A DNA stretch of 60,234 nt. Source: Geitlerinema sp. S16. Its GTDB lineage: Bacteria; Cyanobacteriota; Cyanobacteriia; Cyanobacteriales; Geitlerinemataceae. A program made the translations under genes and the position numbers. Below are positions 1-8,341 of this stretch, in pieces. The DNA is taken from the NCBI GenBank assembly GCA_011390275.1, contig JAABST010000026.1, forward strand, positions 1 to 60,234, given 5' to 3'. Each line of letters begins with the position of its first letter. Position 1 is the first letter of the stretch. The notes beneath the pieces were generated by a model. That model was not told the origin of the DNA. It searched no databases and worked only from the letters and a program-made list of their open reading frames with translations.

Positions 1-175
1 TTTTCTTGGCCTGGGTCAACCGTGCTGAGAGCAGGTTAACTCCTGGGTATTTTCCAGACTGTTTTGAAAATGCTAACGCATCGTTAAAGACGACTCTCAC
101 ACAGCCGAATAGTTGAGCAAGGCTTTGCTGCTGTCCGGTGGTGGGGTAAATCCTATACTGATAGCCTGCTTTCAT
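1..175 (-). CDS. tnpB: IS200/IS605-family TnpB (OrfB), N-terminal part, cut by the window edge
   Basis: Reading the minus strand from ATG at 175 gives 58 open codons to the window edge. The protein starts MKAGYQYRIYPTTGQQQ and continues LAQLFGCVRVVFNDAL. This is the classic OrfB/TnpB N-terminal helix-turn-helix region (Y-R-[IL]-Y-P-T followed by G..R..[FY]N..L). TnpB is the RNA-guided nuclease of IS200/IS605 and IS1341-type elements. The RuvC-like catalytic residues and any guide-RNA region would lie left of the window, so intactness cannot be judged. A GC-rich hairpin at 286-302 about 110 bp upstream fits the element's terminal structure. Not seen: a Y1 transposase (tnpA) gene between tnpB and that end, so this may be a tnpB-only element. 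Confidence 0.85.
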   Translation of the reverse strand, partial: MKAGYQYRIYPTTGQQQSLAQLFGCVRVVFNDALAFSKQSGKYPGVNLLSARLTQAKK

Positions 176-283
176 CGCTTTGTAGTCTGTGGCTCTGTCA
201 CATTATACTCATTGGGTTGGCTCAATTTGTGGCTTCGGTGGTGGTTCATCCCTTGGTGTTAGCTGAGATTGAGAATCCGGCAA

Positions 284-316
284 AGCCGTCCTGCAAGGAC
301 GGGGTTTTAAACCCAT
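284..316 (-). mobile_element. Probable terminal hairpin of the tnpB-bearing element
   Basis: CCGTCC (286-291) pairs with GGACGG (297-302) around a 5-nt loop, followed directly by the palindrome GGGTTTTAAACCC (302-314). Subterminal hairpins of this kind mark the ends of IS200/IS605 elements. The one here lies on the 5' side of tnpB. The exact end of the element is inferred; 176-283 between it and tnpB holds no gene. Confidence 0.6.
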
Positions 317-325
317 TTTTCTGAT

Positions 326-440
326 ATAGCAGAAGCCGATTAAATTAGGACACTCTCGTCTAAGTTGAAAACCGCACTTCGACTCCGCTCAGTGCTCTCA
401 GCTTTTTTTGATACGTCCTAACCAAATCGTTTTTTGCTAT
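326..440 (+). repeat. MITE family A, copy 1
   Basis: One of four copies of a 113-116 bp element in the window (also 441-553, 18658-18773, 36329-36441). One end reads ATAGCAAAAAACGATTTGG then TTAGGAC; the other, on the opposite strand, reads ATAGCGTAAGCCGATTGTG then TTAGGAC. These are imperfect terminal inverted repeats of about 27 bp. The core has an internal stem (GCACT/AGTGC) around GAGCGGAGTCGA. There is no coding capacity. This copy abuts copy 2 with GCTAT/ATAGC at the junction. Confidence 0.85.
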
Positions 441-553
441 ATAGCGTAAGCCGATTGTGTTAGGACACTCTCGTCCAAGCTGAGAACCGCACTTCGACTC
501 CGCTCAGTGCTCTCAGCTTTTTTATACGTCCTAACCAAATCGTTTTTTGCTAT
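441..553 (+). repeat. MITE family A, copy 2
   Basis: A second copy, directly head-to-tail with copy 1 and nearly identical in the core (GCACTTCGACTCCGCTCAGT). It ends in GCTAT followed by A at 554, consistent with a TA target as used by IS630/Tc1-type transposases (inference). The tandem arrangement of two full copies suggests insertion next to, or duplication of, the first. Confidence 0.85.
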
Positions 554-587
554 AACTCAGTAGACAAAAAGCATAAACAGCGATTTC

Positions 588-653
588 AGACCTTTGAGGT
601 TTCCAAAACCTCAAAGGTCTCACTCCCTAGAATCTATCCAATTATTGAATTGG
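588..653. repeat. Hairpin repeat family B, copy 1, plus a second small hairpin
   Basis: 588-602 and 606-620 form a perfect 15-bp stem with a 3-nt loop (AGACCTTTGAGGTTT / AAACCTCAAAGGTCT). The right flank, CACTCCCTAGAATCTATCCA, is also conserved in a second copy at 23031-23082, so the repeat unit extends about 20 bp beyond the stem. CCAATT (638-643) and AATTGG (648-653) form a further small stem just before the gene at 672. Confidence 0.75.
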
Positions 654-671
654 GTTCCTTAAGCTTTATCG

Positions 672-1154
672 GTGGAACCGCTCGATCGCCTCCTCGACCT
701 GAAAGCTCGGATCGAAGAAAGCCTACCGCGCCTCAGCCTAACCAGTGAAATCGCCCGCCGTGAATTCCTGATCGCGCCGGTTTTAACCGATGTGCTGCAC
801 TACACCACCGCTCGCCTCGATGTGGAATACCCGATCACCGTCAACGCACAGCTCAAAGGGTCGCTGGATTACCTGCTGCAAGGGCGCGATGTGTTCCTCG
901 TGATCGAAGCCAAAAACGAAGATCTCGAACGGGGGTTCGTTCAACTGGCGATCGAACTCATTGCCCTCGATCGCTGGTTCGAGGCTGACACCACCGCGCC
1001 CATGCTCTACGGTGCAATTTCCACCGGCAACATTTGGCAGTTCGGTCAGTTGGAGCGGCGATCGCGTACGGTGACCCAAGATCTCAACCTGTACCGTGTC
1101 CCTGCCGATCTTGAGGACGTGCTGCGGATTTTGGTTGGCATTCTTCAGGGCTGA
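672..1154 (+). CDS. Small conserved protein with a PD-(D/E)XK nuclease-like core
   Basis: 160 residues from a GTG start; an in-frame TAA at 660-662 rules out a longer 5' extension. I do not recognise a named family. The centre reads GSLDYLLQGRDVFLVIEAKN followed by FVQLAIELIAL. This gives D66, then E79-A-K81 on a hydrophobic strand, then Q91 in a helix, which is the layout of the PD-(D/E)XK fold with a trailing QxxxE motif. The helical N-terminus and lack of a DNA-binding domain suggest a stand-alone nuclease-like or regulatory protein. No methyltransferase or toxin partner lies next to it; the left side is a mobile-element zone. Function is inferred from fold signature only. Confidence 0.6.
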   Translation: MEPLDRLLDLKARIEESLPRLSLTSEIARREFLIAPVLTDVLHYTTARLDVEYPITVNAQLKGSLDYLLQGRDVFLVIEAKNEDLERGFVQLAIELIALDRWFEADTTAPMLYGAISTGNIWQFGQLERRSRTVTQDLNLYRVPADLEDVLRILVGILQG

Positions 1155-1209
1155 GGGGCTGCGTTCTATTGCGTTGTACTCGCAAAGCGATCCAGTGCCA
1201 CGACTCTGT

Positions 1210-3252
1210 CTAGCGTGATGATTCCAGCTCCGACGACGCCTGCCACGGCTCGATCGCCACGATCGAGCCCGTACTACGCCGGGTCAAATCCGCCAGCGAA
1301 TCTGTCACACTCAGCCCCCCCGCCGTACGAAAGCGCCGACTACGAATCACCGTCAGGTCGTGGCGATTGGACGCCGCAATGATCGTCTCCGCCACACGAT
1401 CGGTCTCCACCACCTCGATCGGTCTTCCCAACTTCAGGTCGATCAGCGCCACCTCAAAACGGTGTAACACCTCCGAAGCCGGAGCCGTACCGCAGAGATA
1501 CATGATATCGAGACGTGCATCGGCAAACTGCGCGATCGCTTGCCCCACACGGATTAGCACGATCGCCGAGGAGGTGAGATTCTCGATCGTCACCAACACC
1601 GTTTGCAACTCGCGCGGGTCATCCTGTAGCGCCGCCACCGCCACCGAGCAGGGCGCTGACCACAGCAGCGCATCGACCGTATTGCCCATCAGCCGTGCCG
1701 AAAGACTCGTGGTTTCATGCCACCCCACCACCAGCCAGTCCGCGTTATATTCATGGGCGGTTCGCATCAGCCCCATCGCCGCGTCATCATCCACACGAGC
1801 GACGGCGTGGACGGATAGATCGAGAGCCTTGCCGATCTCAACGGCGCGATCGAGCATTTGTCGGTGGCGGTACAGCTCACGCTGCACGCCGGTTTTCGAG
1901 ATTGGCGCATGGGTCACCGCCACCGTCACCGGTACGAGATTGCCCCCCGCCTGCGCTAGTGCCGCCCCGAGCTGGCTGAGGTATTCGACGCCGCGACGGT
2001 TTTTGAGCGCGACGATCGCCGTACGTGGGCGACCACCGAGATCGCAGCGATCGCCATCCAGATCAATAACCTCGTCCTCTTTCACCGGTGTTGATGCCAC
2101 CACTGCGCTACCAAAACGCTGACTCAGCAGCGGCCCGAGTATCGCCGTCACCACCATCATGACGATCGTGGCATTGAACACATTGACACCGATCGCGTTG
2201 GCGTTCAGTGCTGCCAGTGCCGCCGCCAGTGTAGCCGCTACCTGGGGCATCGACAGCGACCACATGAGCAATGCCTCATCCCAGCGATAGCGAAAGGCCA
2301 GCTTGGCCAGCACCGCCGCCGTCAGCTTGGCCGCCAACAACGTACCCACCAAGGCGATCGTCAAGGCGAGATCGGAGGTCAGAGCGCTCGTAAATCCTTC
2401 AAAATCGATCAGCAGACCAATATCAATGAAGAAAAACGGAATAAATAACGCACTGCCCACAAACTCAACTTTTTCTTCAACGGGACTGCGACCCACAACA
2501 TCATTCACCGCCAACCCAGCCAGGAACGCCCCGACGATCTTGTCCGTTTCCAAGAGCTGCGCCCCCACCGACGCCAGAAATACCACCAGCAGTACAAACA
2601 GAAACTGGTTGCTTTCATCGTTGCCCGTGCGTCGAAAATAGGCTTTCCCCCCGATGCCTACGCCCACCAGCACCAACACCGCGTATAGCCCCAAGGCCAC
2701 CAGTTTTCCTACCAGGTCGCCGATCGAGAAATTCCCGCTTTGAATCGAGAGGCAAATCGCTAGCACCAGTAGCGCCGCAATGTCCGTAAAAATCGTAGCG
2801 CCGACCGTCACGGTCACCGGCTCGCTGCGCCCGAGTCCCAGCCGCGACACGATCGGGTAGGCCAGCAGGGTATGGGACGCCATCAGCGAACCGATCAGCA
2901 GCGCCGTGACCCAGCCCATCCCGAACCAGGAGGCCACGATCATCCCCCCAGCGAGCGGCACGATGAAGGTCAACACACCAAAGCTGATCGATCGTCCACG
3001 CTGGCGACGAAACTCGGCGAGGTCGATCTCCAGCCCCGCCACAAACATCAAATACACCTTACCGATATCGGAAAGTAACTGCATCGTGTCGCTATCGGAA
3101 TCAAGCCAATCGAGACCCTCAGCTCCCAGGGCAACTCCGGCCAGGATCAGGCCAATGAGTCGCGGTAGCCTCAGGCGCTCGAAGATCGGTGGCACGAGTA
3201 GCGACACCAGCAGCAAAATCGTAAACGATGCAAGGGGATTATCAAGGGTCAT
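1210..3252 (-). CDS. Na+(K+)/H+ antiporter (CPA2/KefB-like) with tandem Usp domains
   Basis: 680 residues from ATG. Residues 1-385 form a polytopic monovalent cation:proton antiporter domain of about 12 membrane segments. It starts ASFTILLLVSLLVPPIFERL, with a conserved FVAGLEIDL in the third segment and FLAGLAVND in the core, as in the KefB/CPA2 group. Residues about 405-670 are cytosolic and look like two universal stress protein domains. The first ends in DWLVVGWHETT..ARLMGNTVDALL..APCSVAVA, the Usp nucleotide-binding signature; the second (from LQTVLVTIENL) is more degenerate. This antiporter-Usp arrangement is frequent in cyanobacteria and probably couples ion or pH homeostasis to nucleotide or stress signals. 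The nearest same-strand upstream gene, the PBP, ends 127 bp away. Confidence 0.85.
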   Translation of the reverse strand: MTLDNPLASFTILLLVSLLVPPIFERLRLPRLIGLILAGVALGAEGLDWLDSDSDTMQLLSDIGKVYLMFVAGLEIDLAEFRRQRGRSISFGVLTFIVPLAGGMIVASWFGMGWVTALLIGSLMASHTLLAYPIVSRLGLGRSEPVTVTVGATIFTDIAALLVLAICLSIQSGNFSIGDLVGKLVALGLYAVLVLVGVGIGGKAYFRRTGNDESNQFLFVLLVVFLASVGAQLLETDKIVGAFLAGLAVNDVVGRSPVEEKVEFVGSALFIPFFFIDIGLLIDFEGFTSALTSDLALTIALVGTLLAAKLTAAVLAKLAFRYRWDEALLMWSLSMPQVAATLAAALAALNANAIGVNVFNATIVMMVVTAILGPLLSQRFGSAVVASTPVKEDEVIDLDGDRCDLGGRPRTAIVALKNRRGVEYLSQLGAALAQAGGNLVPVTVAVTHAPISKTGVQRELYRHRQMLDRAVEIGKALDLSVHAVARVDDDAAMGLMRTAHEYNADWLVVGWHETTSLSARLMGNTVDALLWSAPCSVAVAALQDDPRELQTVLVTIENLTSSAIVLIRVGQAIAQFADARLDIMYLCGTAPASEVLHRFEVALIDLKLGRPIEVVETDRVAETIIAASNRHDLTVIRSRRFRTAGGLSVTDSLADLTRRSTGSIVAIEPWQASSELESSR

Positions 3253-3379
3253 GGCGATCGGCAGGGGGAGCCGGTGGGTTGAACATTTGGATTTCCGTCA
3301 ATATGAGTTCGACGGAAACGGCCTTTTCGGATTTCCTGATGGATAAGTCCAGGATAGAGACCAACGTTAGCCGAACCCA

Positions 3380-5260
3380 CTAGGGTCGATCGAACTCCGA
3401 CGGCGACTTGAACGGAATGATCGGCTCATTCGCCAACGCCTTCTGCATAAAGTCCTTCCACACTGGCGCCACAAATCCGCCACCGGTGGCATTCCCCCGC
3501 AGCGGACGATTATCATCATTCCCAACCCACACCGCCACCGAAAGCTGCGGCACGTAGCCCACAAACCAAATATCCCGCTCCGATGATGTCGTCCCGGTTT
3601 TGCCCGCTGCCGGTCGGGTCAGTTGGGCATTGGTCGCCGTCCCCTGGCGGATGACACCTTGCAGCGTACTGGTGAGCGAAGCCGTCGCCCACGGATCAAG
3701 CACGAGGCGGGGGCGTGGCGTATTGTCGAGCAACACTTCGCCGGTGCTGTCGGTGACCTGAGCGATTAGGGTTGTTTCCGATCGCCAACCATTACTCGCA
3801 AAGGTGGCATAGGCTCCGGCCATTTCGAGCGGGGTAACATCGATCGAACCCAGCGGCAGCGAAATCACCGGATCGATCGGGCTGGTCATGCCCAAAGTTC
3901 GCACGGTTTCGATCACATTATTCAGGCCGATCTCTTGCCCGATTTTCACTGCGGGCACGTTGAGCGACACCTCGATCGCTTTGCGAATGCTGACCGTACC
4001 GGAAAAGTTACCGCCGTAGTTGCGGGGGACATAGTTGCCATCGCCGTCGGGGTATGAGACCGGGGTATCGTCGATCGGCGATTCGGGGCTATAGGCTCCC
4101 GTCGCAAAAGCGGTGTAGTACACAAACGGCTTGAACGCCGATCCGGGCTGGCGTCGCGCCTGAATCGCGCGGTTGTATTGACTGGTCTCGTGGTCGTAAC
4201 CGCCCACCATCGCCTTAACAAAATCGGTGCGCGGATCGACGGCCACCAGCGCCATTTGCCCTTGCTCGAAGCTGGCGTAAATTCCTTGTTCATACAAGCG
4301 CTGATGCCACGTCCGCACCGTCGATTCAGCCAAACGCTGAAGCTTGAGATCGACCGTGGTTTGGACGCGCATTCCGCCCTTCAAAACCGCTTCCTTGCCA
4401 AAGCGTCGGTTCAGCTCGGCGACGACGGCTTCCGTAATGTAGGGGGATTGACTGCCCCGAAATGAGGTGACGCGACCAATCAGTAGCGGCTGTTTCCGCG
4501 CGGCCTCTGCCTCGGCGGCATCGATCCAACGTAATCGCACCAGCCGATTGAGAACCTGCCCCTGTCTCTCCTTGGCAAATTGATAGTTAGCAAACGGGCT
4601 GAGATCCTCGGGCGCTTGGATCAAGCCTGCCATTAACGACGCCTCGGCGAGGTTTAAATCTTTGGCTGACTTATTAAAATAACTCTGAGCCGCCGTTTCT
4701 GCGCCGTAGAGGTTGTGACCCCAATACACCTGGTTTAAATACAGTTCGAGCAGTTCATCTTTGGATAAAGTCTGCTCTAGGCGAATCGCCAACACGGCTT
4801 CCGCCACTTTGCGGCTCAGTTCACGCTTCGGCGTCAGAAAGAGGTTTTTGACCAACTGCATCGTCAGGGTTGACGCCCCTTCGACGGTACGACCGGCGGT
4901 CATATTGGCCAGCACAGCCCGAAAAATTGCGCCGGGATTGATCCCCTGGTGAATATAAAAGTGGCTATCCTCGATCCCAAGAACCGCGAGTTTGAGATTG
5001 TCGGAAATGCGCTCAAGGGGGACAACTTCACGATTGGCTTCGTCGTGAATGCTAAAGAGTAGGTCGCCGTTAATGTCGTAAATGTGGCTGGTTTCGGTCG
5101 GGACGTAATCGCGCAGGACTCGAACGTCGGGGAGATTACGGAAGCTGATGGCTAATCCCACCAAACCTCCAGCGACCACAGAACTTCCCAGCAGTGTGAC
5201 GCCAAGAATCGTACTGGCGGTGACCTTGCCCACCGCCTGGACGAACTCGAACGCACGCAT
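3380..5260 (-). CDS. Class A penicillin-binding protein (transglycosylase/transpeptidase, PBP1A type)
   Basis: A bifunctional peptidoglycan synthase, 626 residues from the ATG at 5260 (MRAFEFVQAVGK). The reading frame stays open to 5440, but those 60 extra residues look non-coding. A signal-anchor helix (STILGVTLLGSSVVAGGLVG) is followed by a GT51 domain with EDSHFYIHQGIN and GASTLTMQLVKN. The transpeptidase domain has the active-site SxxK in RQPGSAFKPF, SLN in EVSLNVPAV and KTGT in AGKTGTTSSERD. All catalytic motifs are intact. It polymerises and cross-links lipid II products at the outer face of the plasma membrane. The C-terminus ends soon after the transpeptidase domain, without PASTA or FN3 extensions. 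Confidence 0.93.
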   Translation of the reverse strand: MRAFEFVQAVGKVTASTILGVTLLGSSVVAGGLVGLAISFRNLPDVRVLRDYVPTETSHIYDINGDLLFSIHDEANREVVPLERISDNLKLAVLGIEDSHFYIHQGINPGAIFRAVLANMTAGRTVEGASTLTMQLVKNLFLTPKRELSRKVAEAVLAIRLEQTLSKDELLELYLNQVYWGHNLYGAETAAQSYFNKSAKDLNLAEASLMAGLIQAPEDLSPFANYQFAKERQGQVLNRLVRLRWIDAAEAEAARKQPLLIGRVTSFRGSQSPYITEAVVAELNRRFGKEAVLKGGMRVQTTVDLKLQRLAESTVRTWHQRLYEQGIYASFEQGQMALVAVDPRTDFVKAMVGGYDHETSQYNRAIQARRQPGSAFKPFVYYTAFATGAYSPESPIDDTPVSYPDGDGNYVPRNYGGNFSGTVSIRKAIEVSLNVPAVKIGQEIGLNNVIETVRTLGMTSPIDPVISLPLGSIDVTPLEMAGAYATFASNGWRSETTLIAQVTDSTGEVLLDNTPRPRLVLDPWATASLTSTLQGVIRQGTATNAQLTRPAAGKTGTTSSERDIWFVGYVPQLSVAVWVGNDDNRPLRGNATGGGFVAPVWKDFMQKALANEPIIPFKSPSEFDRP

Positions 5261-5540
5261 GGTGACACTGGCTTGGCCGCGATCGTATGGATTAACCGAC
5301 ACAAACTTTTCCCCGCTGACGAACCACGATCTTGCTGAATTAATCTGAATTAATACTAGTTGATTCAGGCGAGAGTCAGACTTGCACCCACGATCTAGGT
5401 TGCGATGGTGTGCAAACTTGGCCGCTGCGCCTAATTGCAATTCCAGCGCAGTACGCTCCCATTCCGGAGACTAAAATCAGCGTTGTTATACTTTCAGAGC
5501 TGGGCTTTGTCTGGTTCAAATTCTCCCTTTTACTCCTCTC

Positions 5541-6461
5541 ATGGCTAATGATTCCTGGCAAACGATCGCGGGTAGCACGGTGCTGATTCCGCCCAATCCG
5601 AAGGGGATTTTACATTTCCTGGGTGGGGCGTTTGTGGCGGCTGCGCCTCAGGTGACGTATCGCTTGCTGCTGGAATATCTCGCCGATCGGGGCTACGTGA
5701 TTGTCGCGACTCCATTTATGAGCAGTTTCGATCATGGCGAAATCGCCAAGGCGGCGCTGAACAGTTTTGAGCAGACGATCGCGCGACTCCACCACACGCG
5801 CCAACTCAGCCCGCGCTACCTGCCGGTTTACGGTCTGGGTCACAGTATGGGTTGCAAGCTTCATCTCTTGATCGCCAGCTTGTTCGAGGTGGAACGGGCG
5901 GGCAATATTTTTCTGGCCTATAACAACTTCCCGGCCAAGCGATCGATCCCGCTACTGGAACAGGTCACCGACAGCCTGTCCGATCCGTTCGAGAAAATGC
6001 GACAGGCCGCGCGTCAGGTCATCGCCGATCGCAATCTGCGCGACAGCATCCCGGACGGCATGAAGCAAAACATCAAAAAAGGCTTACAGCAAATCGACTT
6101 CAACTCGATGAACCTGAACAAAATCGAATTTGTCCCCAGCCCTGCCGAAACCCTCGAAATCATCGCCGCCGACTATCCGATTCGCCGTAACTTACTCGTG
6201 AAATTTCGCGACGACGAGATCGATCAAACTCTGGCGTTACGCGAACTTCTCGTGGATAAATTCGGCGATCTCGTCTCGTTTCGCCCGCTGAACGGTAACC
6301 ATACGACGCCGATCGGGCAGGATTTGCGCTGGCAGGTGGGCGAGGATTTTTCGCCGATCGATGCGGTCGGACAATGGATGCGTCAGAGCGTTTATAAGGA
6401 TCTTGATGGTCTCAAGCGTGAAATCGCTCGCTGGCTTGATCCCACCATGACGCCCGCTTAA
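5541..6461 (+). CDS. DUF1350 family protein, alpha/beta-hydrolase-like
   Basis: 306 residues from ATG. It matches the DUF1350 family of cyanobacteria and plastids: opening WQTIAGSTVLIPPNPKGI, then HFLGGAFVAAAPQVTYR and the GLGHSMGCKLHLLI segment. The last contains G-H-S-M-G, a nucleophile-elbow-like motif of alpha/beta hydrolases, so an esterase or lipase-type fold is likely, but no substrate is known to me. No signal peptide or membrane helix is evident. Divergent from the PBP gene, with 280 bp between the two starts. The next gene on the same strand, sixA, starts 135 bp downstream. Confidence 0.85.
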   Translation: MANDSWQTIAGSTVLIPPNPKGILHFLGGAFVAAAPQVTYRLLLEYLADRGYVIVATPFMSSFDHGEIAKAALNSFEQTIARLHHTRQLSPRYLPVYGLGHSMGCKLHLLIASLFEVERAGNIFLAYNNFPAKRSIPLLEQVTDSLSDPFEKMRQAARQVIADRNLRDSIPDGMKQNIKKGLQQIDFNSMNLNKIEFVPSPAETLEIIAADYPIRRNLLVKFRDDEIDQTLALRELLVDKFGDLVSFRPLNGNHTTPIGQDLRWQVGEDFSPIDAVGQWMRQSVYKDLDGLKREIARWLDPTMTPA

Positions 6462-6596
6462 TCAAGACTTCTGCGTAAGTCCTATTAAGGTGGAGTTGCG
6501 AGGCAGGGTTTAAGGAAACTGCGATTAGAAGACGATTAGACCGGATTGATCGCGCTGCCTCACTCAGTACGCGGACACTATGGGGAAAGGTTCACC

Positions 6597-7094
6597 ATGT
6601 CTCAGCTCTATTTCATTCGCCACGGCATCGCCGCCGATCACACCGGATTCGAGCATGATTTTGATCGCCCCTTAACCGATCAAGGCATTGCGAAAACGAG
6701 CGCGATCGCCCAACGTTTTGCCGCCCTCGGGCTTTGCTTCGATCGCATTCTCACCAGTCCCCTCGTCCGAGCGCAGCAAACGGCAGAATTATTGCGGGTG
6801 GCGGGGCTGTGCGGGGTGATCGAAGAGTTTGGGGCGCTGGCTCCGGGGGGCGACGTTGAAGCGCTGGTGTCGTGGTGGTCGGGGTTGAGTCCGGTTCAGG
6901 CGGGTGAGACGATCGCGATCGTGGGGCATCAGCCCGATCTCGGGCAGTGGGCGGAATGGCTGCTGTGGGGTCAGACGATGGAGAAGCTGATTGTGAAAAA
7001 AGCGGGGGTGATCGGAATGGAAGTTTCGCCGCTGGGTTTGGCCTGTGGGATGTGTGAATTATTTTGGCTGACGCCGCCGCGCTTGCTGCTATAG
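6597..7094 (+). CDS. sixA: Phosphohistidine phosphatase SixA
   Basis: A histidine phosphatase-superfamily protein, 165 residues from ATG at 6597. The frame opens earlier (6546), but GGGAAAGG at 6582-6589 is a good ribosome site for 6597, and the family always starts with a strand of the type LYFIRHGIA. The RHG motif gives the phospho-acceptor His. LTSPLVRAQQTAELL supplies the second Arg, and VGHQPDLG the second catalytic His. SixA enzymes dephosphorylate phosphohistidines on proteins (HPt domains and PTS Npr in E. coli). The target here is unknown. Confidence 0.88.
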   Translation: MSQLYFIRHGIAADHTGFEHDFDRPLTDQGIAKTSAIAQRFAALGLCFDRILTSPLVRAQQTAELLRVAGLCGVIEEFGALAPGGDVEALVSWWSGLSPVQAGETIAIVGHQPDLGQWAEWLLWGQTMEKLIVKKAGVIGMEVSPLGLACGMCELFWLTPPRLLL

Positions 7095-7217
7095 CCAAAA
7101 CAGGACTTCTACAGCTTGCGTCAGTCCGGTTTGCTTTAGACTCGATTATATAGGGCTGAATCGCATCACCTTGTCTTTGTCTTCGTGTCGATCGTGCTGT
7201 CCGCGATCGTGATCCCA

Positions 7218-7991
7218 ATGAGCCGAATCAAAAAAGCCGTGTATTGGTTAATGGGCGATCGAGCCGGACGGGTGACCGTCGCGAGCTGGAATTGGCTCTT
7301 CGGGATTACACCGCAGGGATCGAGCGAAATCTCGACGGCCAGCCATGTGAATACCGCCAAAACGTCGCTCAAAGCGATGCAGGCATCGGTTGCCCACTTA
7401 ACGAAACTCTCCTCGCAGCAAATCGCCGCCTACACTCAAGCGCGACAAAGTTACGACTCCAAAGTCCAGCAAATTAAATCCCTCGAACATCAAGCCGAAA
7501 GCGCCCAGCAGCGTAACGACCTGTCCTCCGCGCGGCTGGCCATCTCGCGGGCGATGCAGATCGAGCAATATTTACCGCAGCTCGAAGCTCGGGTTCAGCA
7601 GGCCGAAGATCTGGTTCGATCGACCCAAAATCGCCTCGAAAGCGAACGGATGCGCCTCGAAACCTACAAAATTGAGATGCAAAATTTGCAGGAAATGGCG
7701 TCACTCGATGCCACGTTGCAAAGTATTGCGGATGCAAATAGCGGGTTTAATGTGGAATCGGCCCGATCGCAGTTTGAGGCGGCACGGGATGCGATCGAGG
7801 ATCAACACACCGAACGCCAAGTATTGAACGATCTCGTCCACGGTAGCGACTCGGCAGAGTTCGATCGGGCCGCCCTCGACGCCGAGCTAGAGCGACGTTT
7901 GCAGCGCAACGCCAACCGTCAGTCTCAGCCCAAATCGCGACCCGATCCCAACTCCGATCCCAAGTCCAGATCCAAGCGTAAACGTAAATGA
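7218..7991 (+). CDS. PspA/IM30-like coiled-coil protein (not Vipp1 itself)
   Basis: 257 residues from ATG at 7218 (MSRIKKAVYWLMGDRAGR); a GTG at 7185 in frame would add 11 residues. The N-terminal VYWLMGDRAGR..VASWNWLFG resembles a cyanobacterial group annotated as PspA/IM30 family. Residues about 60-200 are long amphipathic helices rich in Gln, Ala, Glu and Arg, as in PspA. The C-terminus is a low-complexity basic tail (QSQPKSRPDPNSDPKSRSK...). The first amphipathic helix of Vipp1 is absent. A membrane-surface or envelope-stress role is an inference from the family. Confidence 0.6.
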   Translation: MSRIKKAVYWLMGDRAGRVTVASWNWLFGITPQGSSEISTASHVNTAKTSLKAMQASVAHLTKLSSQQIAAYTQARQSYDSKVQQIKSLEHQAESAQQRNDLSSARLAISRAMQIEQYLPQLEARVQQAEDLVRSTQNRLESERMRLETYKIEMQNLQEMASLDATLQSIADANSGFNVESARSQFEAARDAIEDQHTERQVLNDLVHGSDSAEFDRAALDAELERRLQRNANRQSQPKSRPDPNSDPKSRSKRKRK

Positions 7992-8045
7992 AGGGATCAC
8001 CCGATGAGCCCCATACGCGTGGGATACTGACGGTCTTAATATGGC

Positions 8046-8126
8046 TTGGTAGATACTGTGTTGCGGCTTCGATCGGTCAACCAATTTACCGATCCGTGTT
8101 CACAGCCGCAACGCACCAGCGATCAA
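8046..8126 (-). repeat. Dispersed palindromic repeat family C, copy 1
   Basis: Read on the minus strand, this is about 80 bp beginning TTGATCGCTGGTGCGTTGCG and ending GCCGCAACACAG. It shares its first 28 bases with the copy at 15540-15615 and forms a stem between GTGCGTTGCGGC and GCCGCAACAC. Its outer end (TTGGTAGATACTGTGTTG, 8046-8063) recurs exactly at 31519-31536. Non-coding. Confidence 0.7.
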
Positions 8127-8128
8127 GC

Positions 8129-8213
8129 GCTCAAGATCAAGCTGCGGTGCGTTACGGTCTATCCTCATCGATCGCGTGAATCCAAACGGATCGTGACCGC
8201 AACACACCCTACC
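8129..8213 (+). repeat. Dispersed palindromic repeat family C, copy 2, inverted relative to copy 1
   Basis: GGTGCGTTACGGTC (8146-8159) pairs with GACCGCAACACACC (about 8196-8209), with two mismatches, and is followed by CTACC as in the copy at 15540-15615. It lies two bases from copy 1 in the opposite orientation, giving a large inverted structure ahead of the rep gene. No gene lies in 7992-8341. Confidence 0.65.
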
Positions 8214-8219
8214 TTCATA

Positions 8220-8310
8220 AGATCTAAATATTTCCGTAAACATACACCATATCTAGCGTAAAAAAGATCTAAAATTGATCTTGACACGCCATAGATAGCG
8301 TATGGTACTG
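8220..8310 (+). promoter_or_regulatory. Paired direct repeats and a candidate promoter upstream of the rep gene
   Basis: CCATATCTAGCGTA (8247-8260) and CCATAGATAGCGTA (8289-8302) agree at 12 of 14 positions and are 42 bp apart, about four helical turns. AGATCTAAA occurs at 8220-8228 and 8265-8273. TTGACA at 8281-8286 with TATGGT (8301) or GGTACT (8304) makes a possible promoter that the second repeat overlaps. Such repeats ahead of a replication gene could be iterons or autoregulatory operators; this is inference. Confidence 0.4.
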
Positions 8311-8341
8311 TCACGATCCTTCAGGTTCGGCGAGGTGCTGC

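Noticed and set aside
1367..2122. 251-residue plus-strand ORF over the antiporter
   Set aside because: Antisense shadow with Ser/Arg/Thr-biased composition; the minus-strand gene has clear domains.
5261..5440. 60-residue N-terminal extension of the PBP
   Set aside because: No membrane or motif content, and the signal-anchor begins just after the ATG at 5260, the usual family start.
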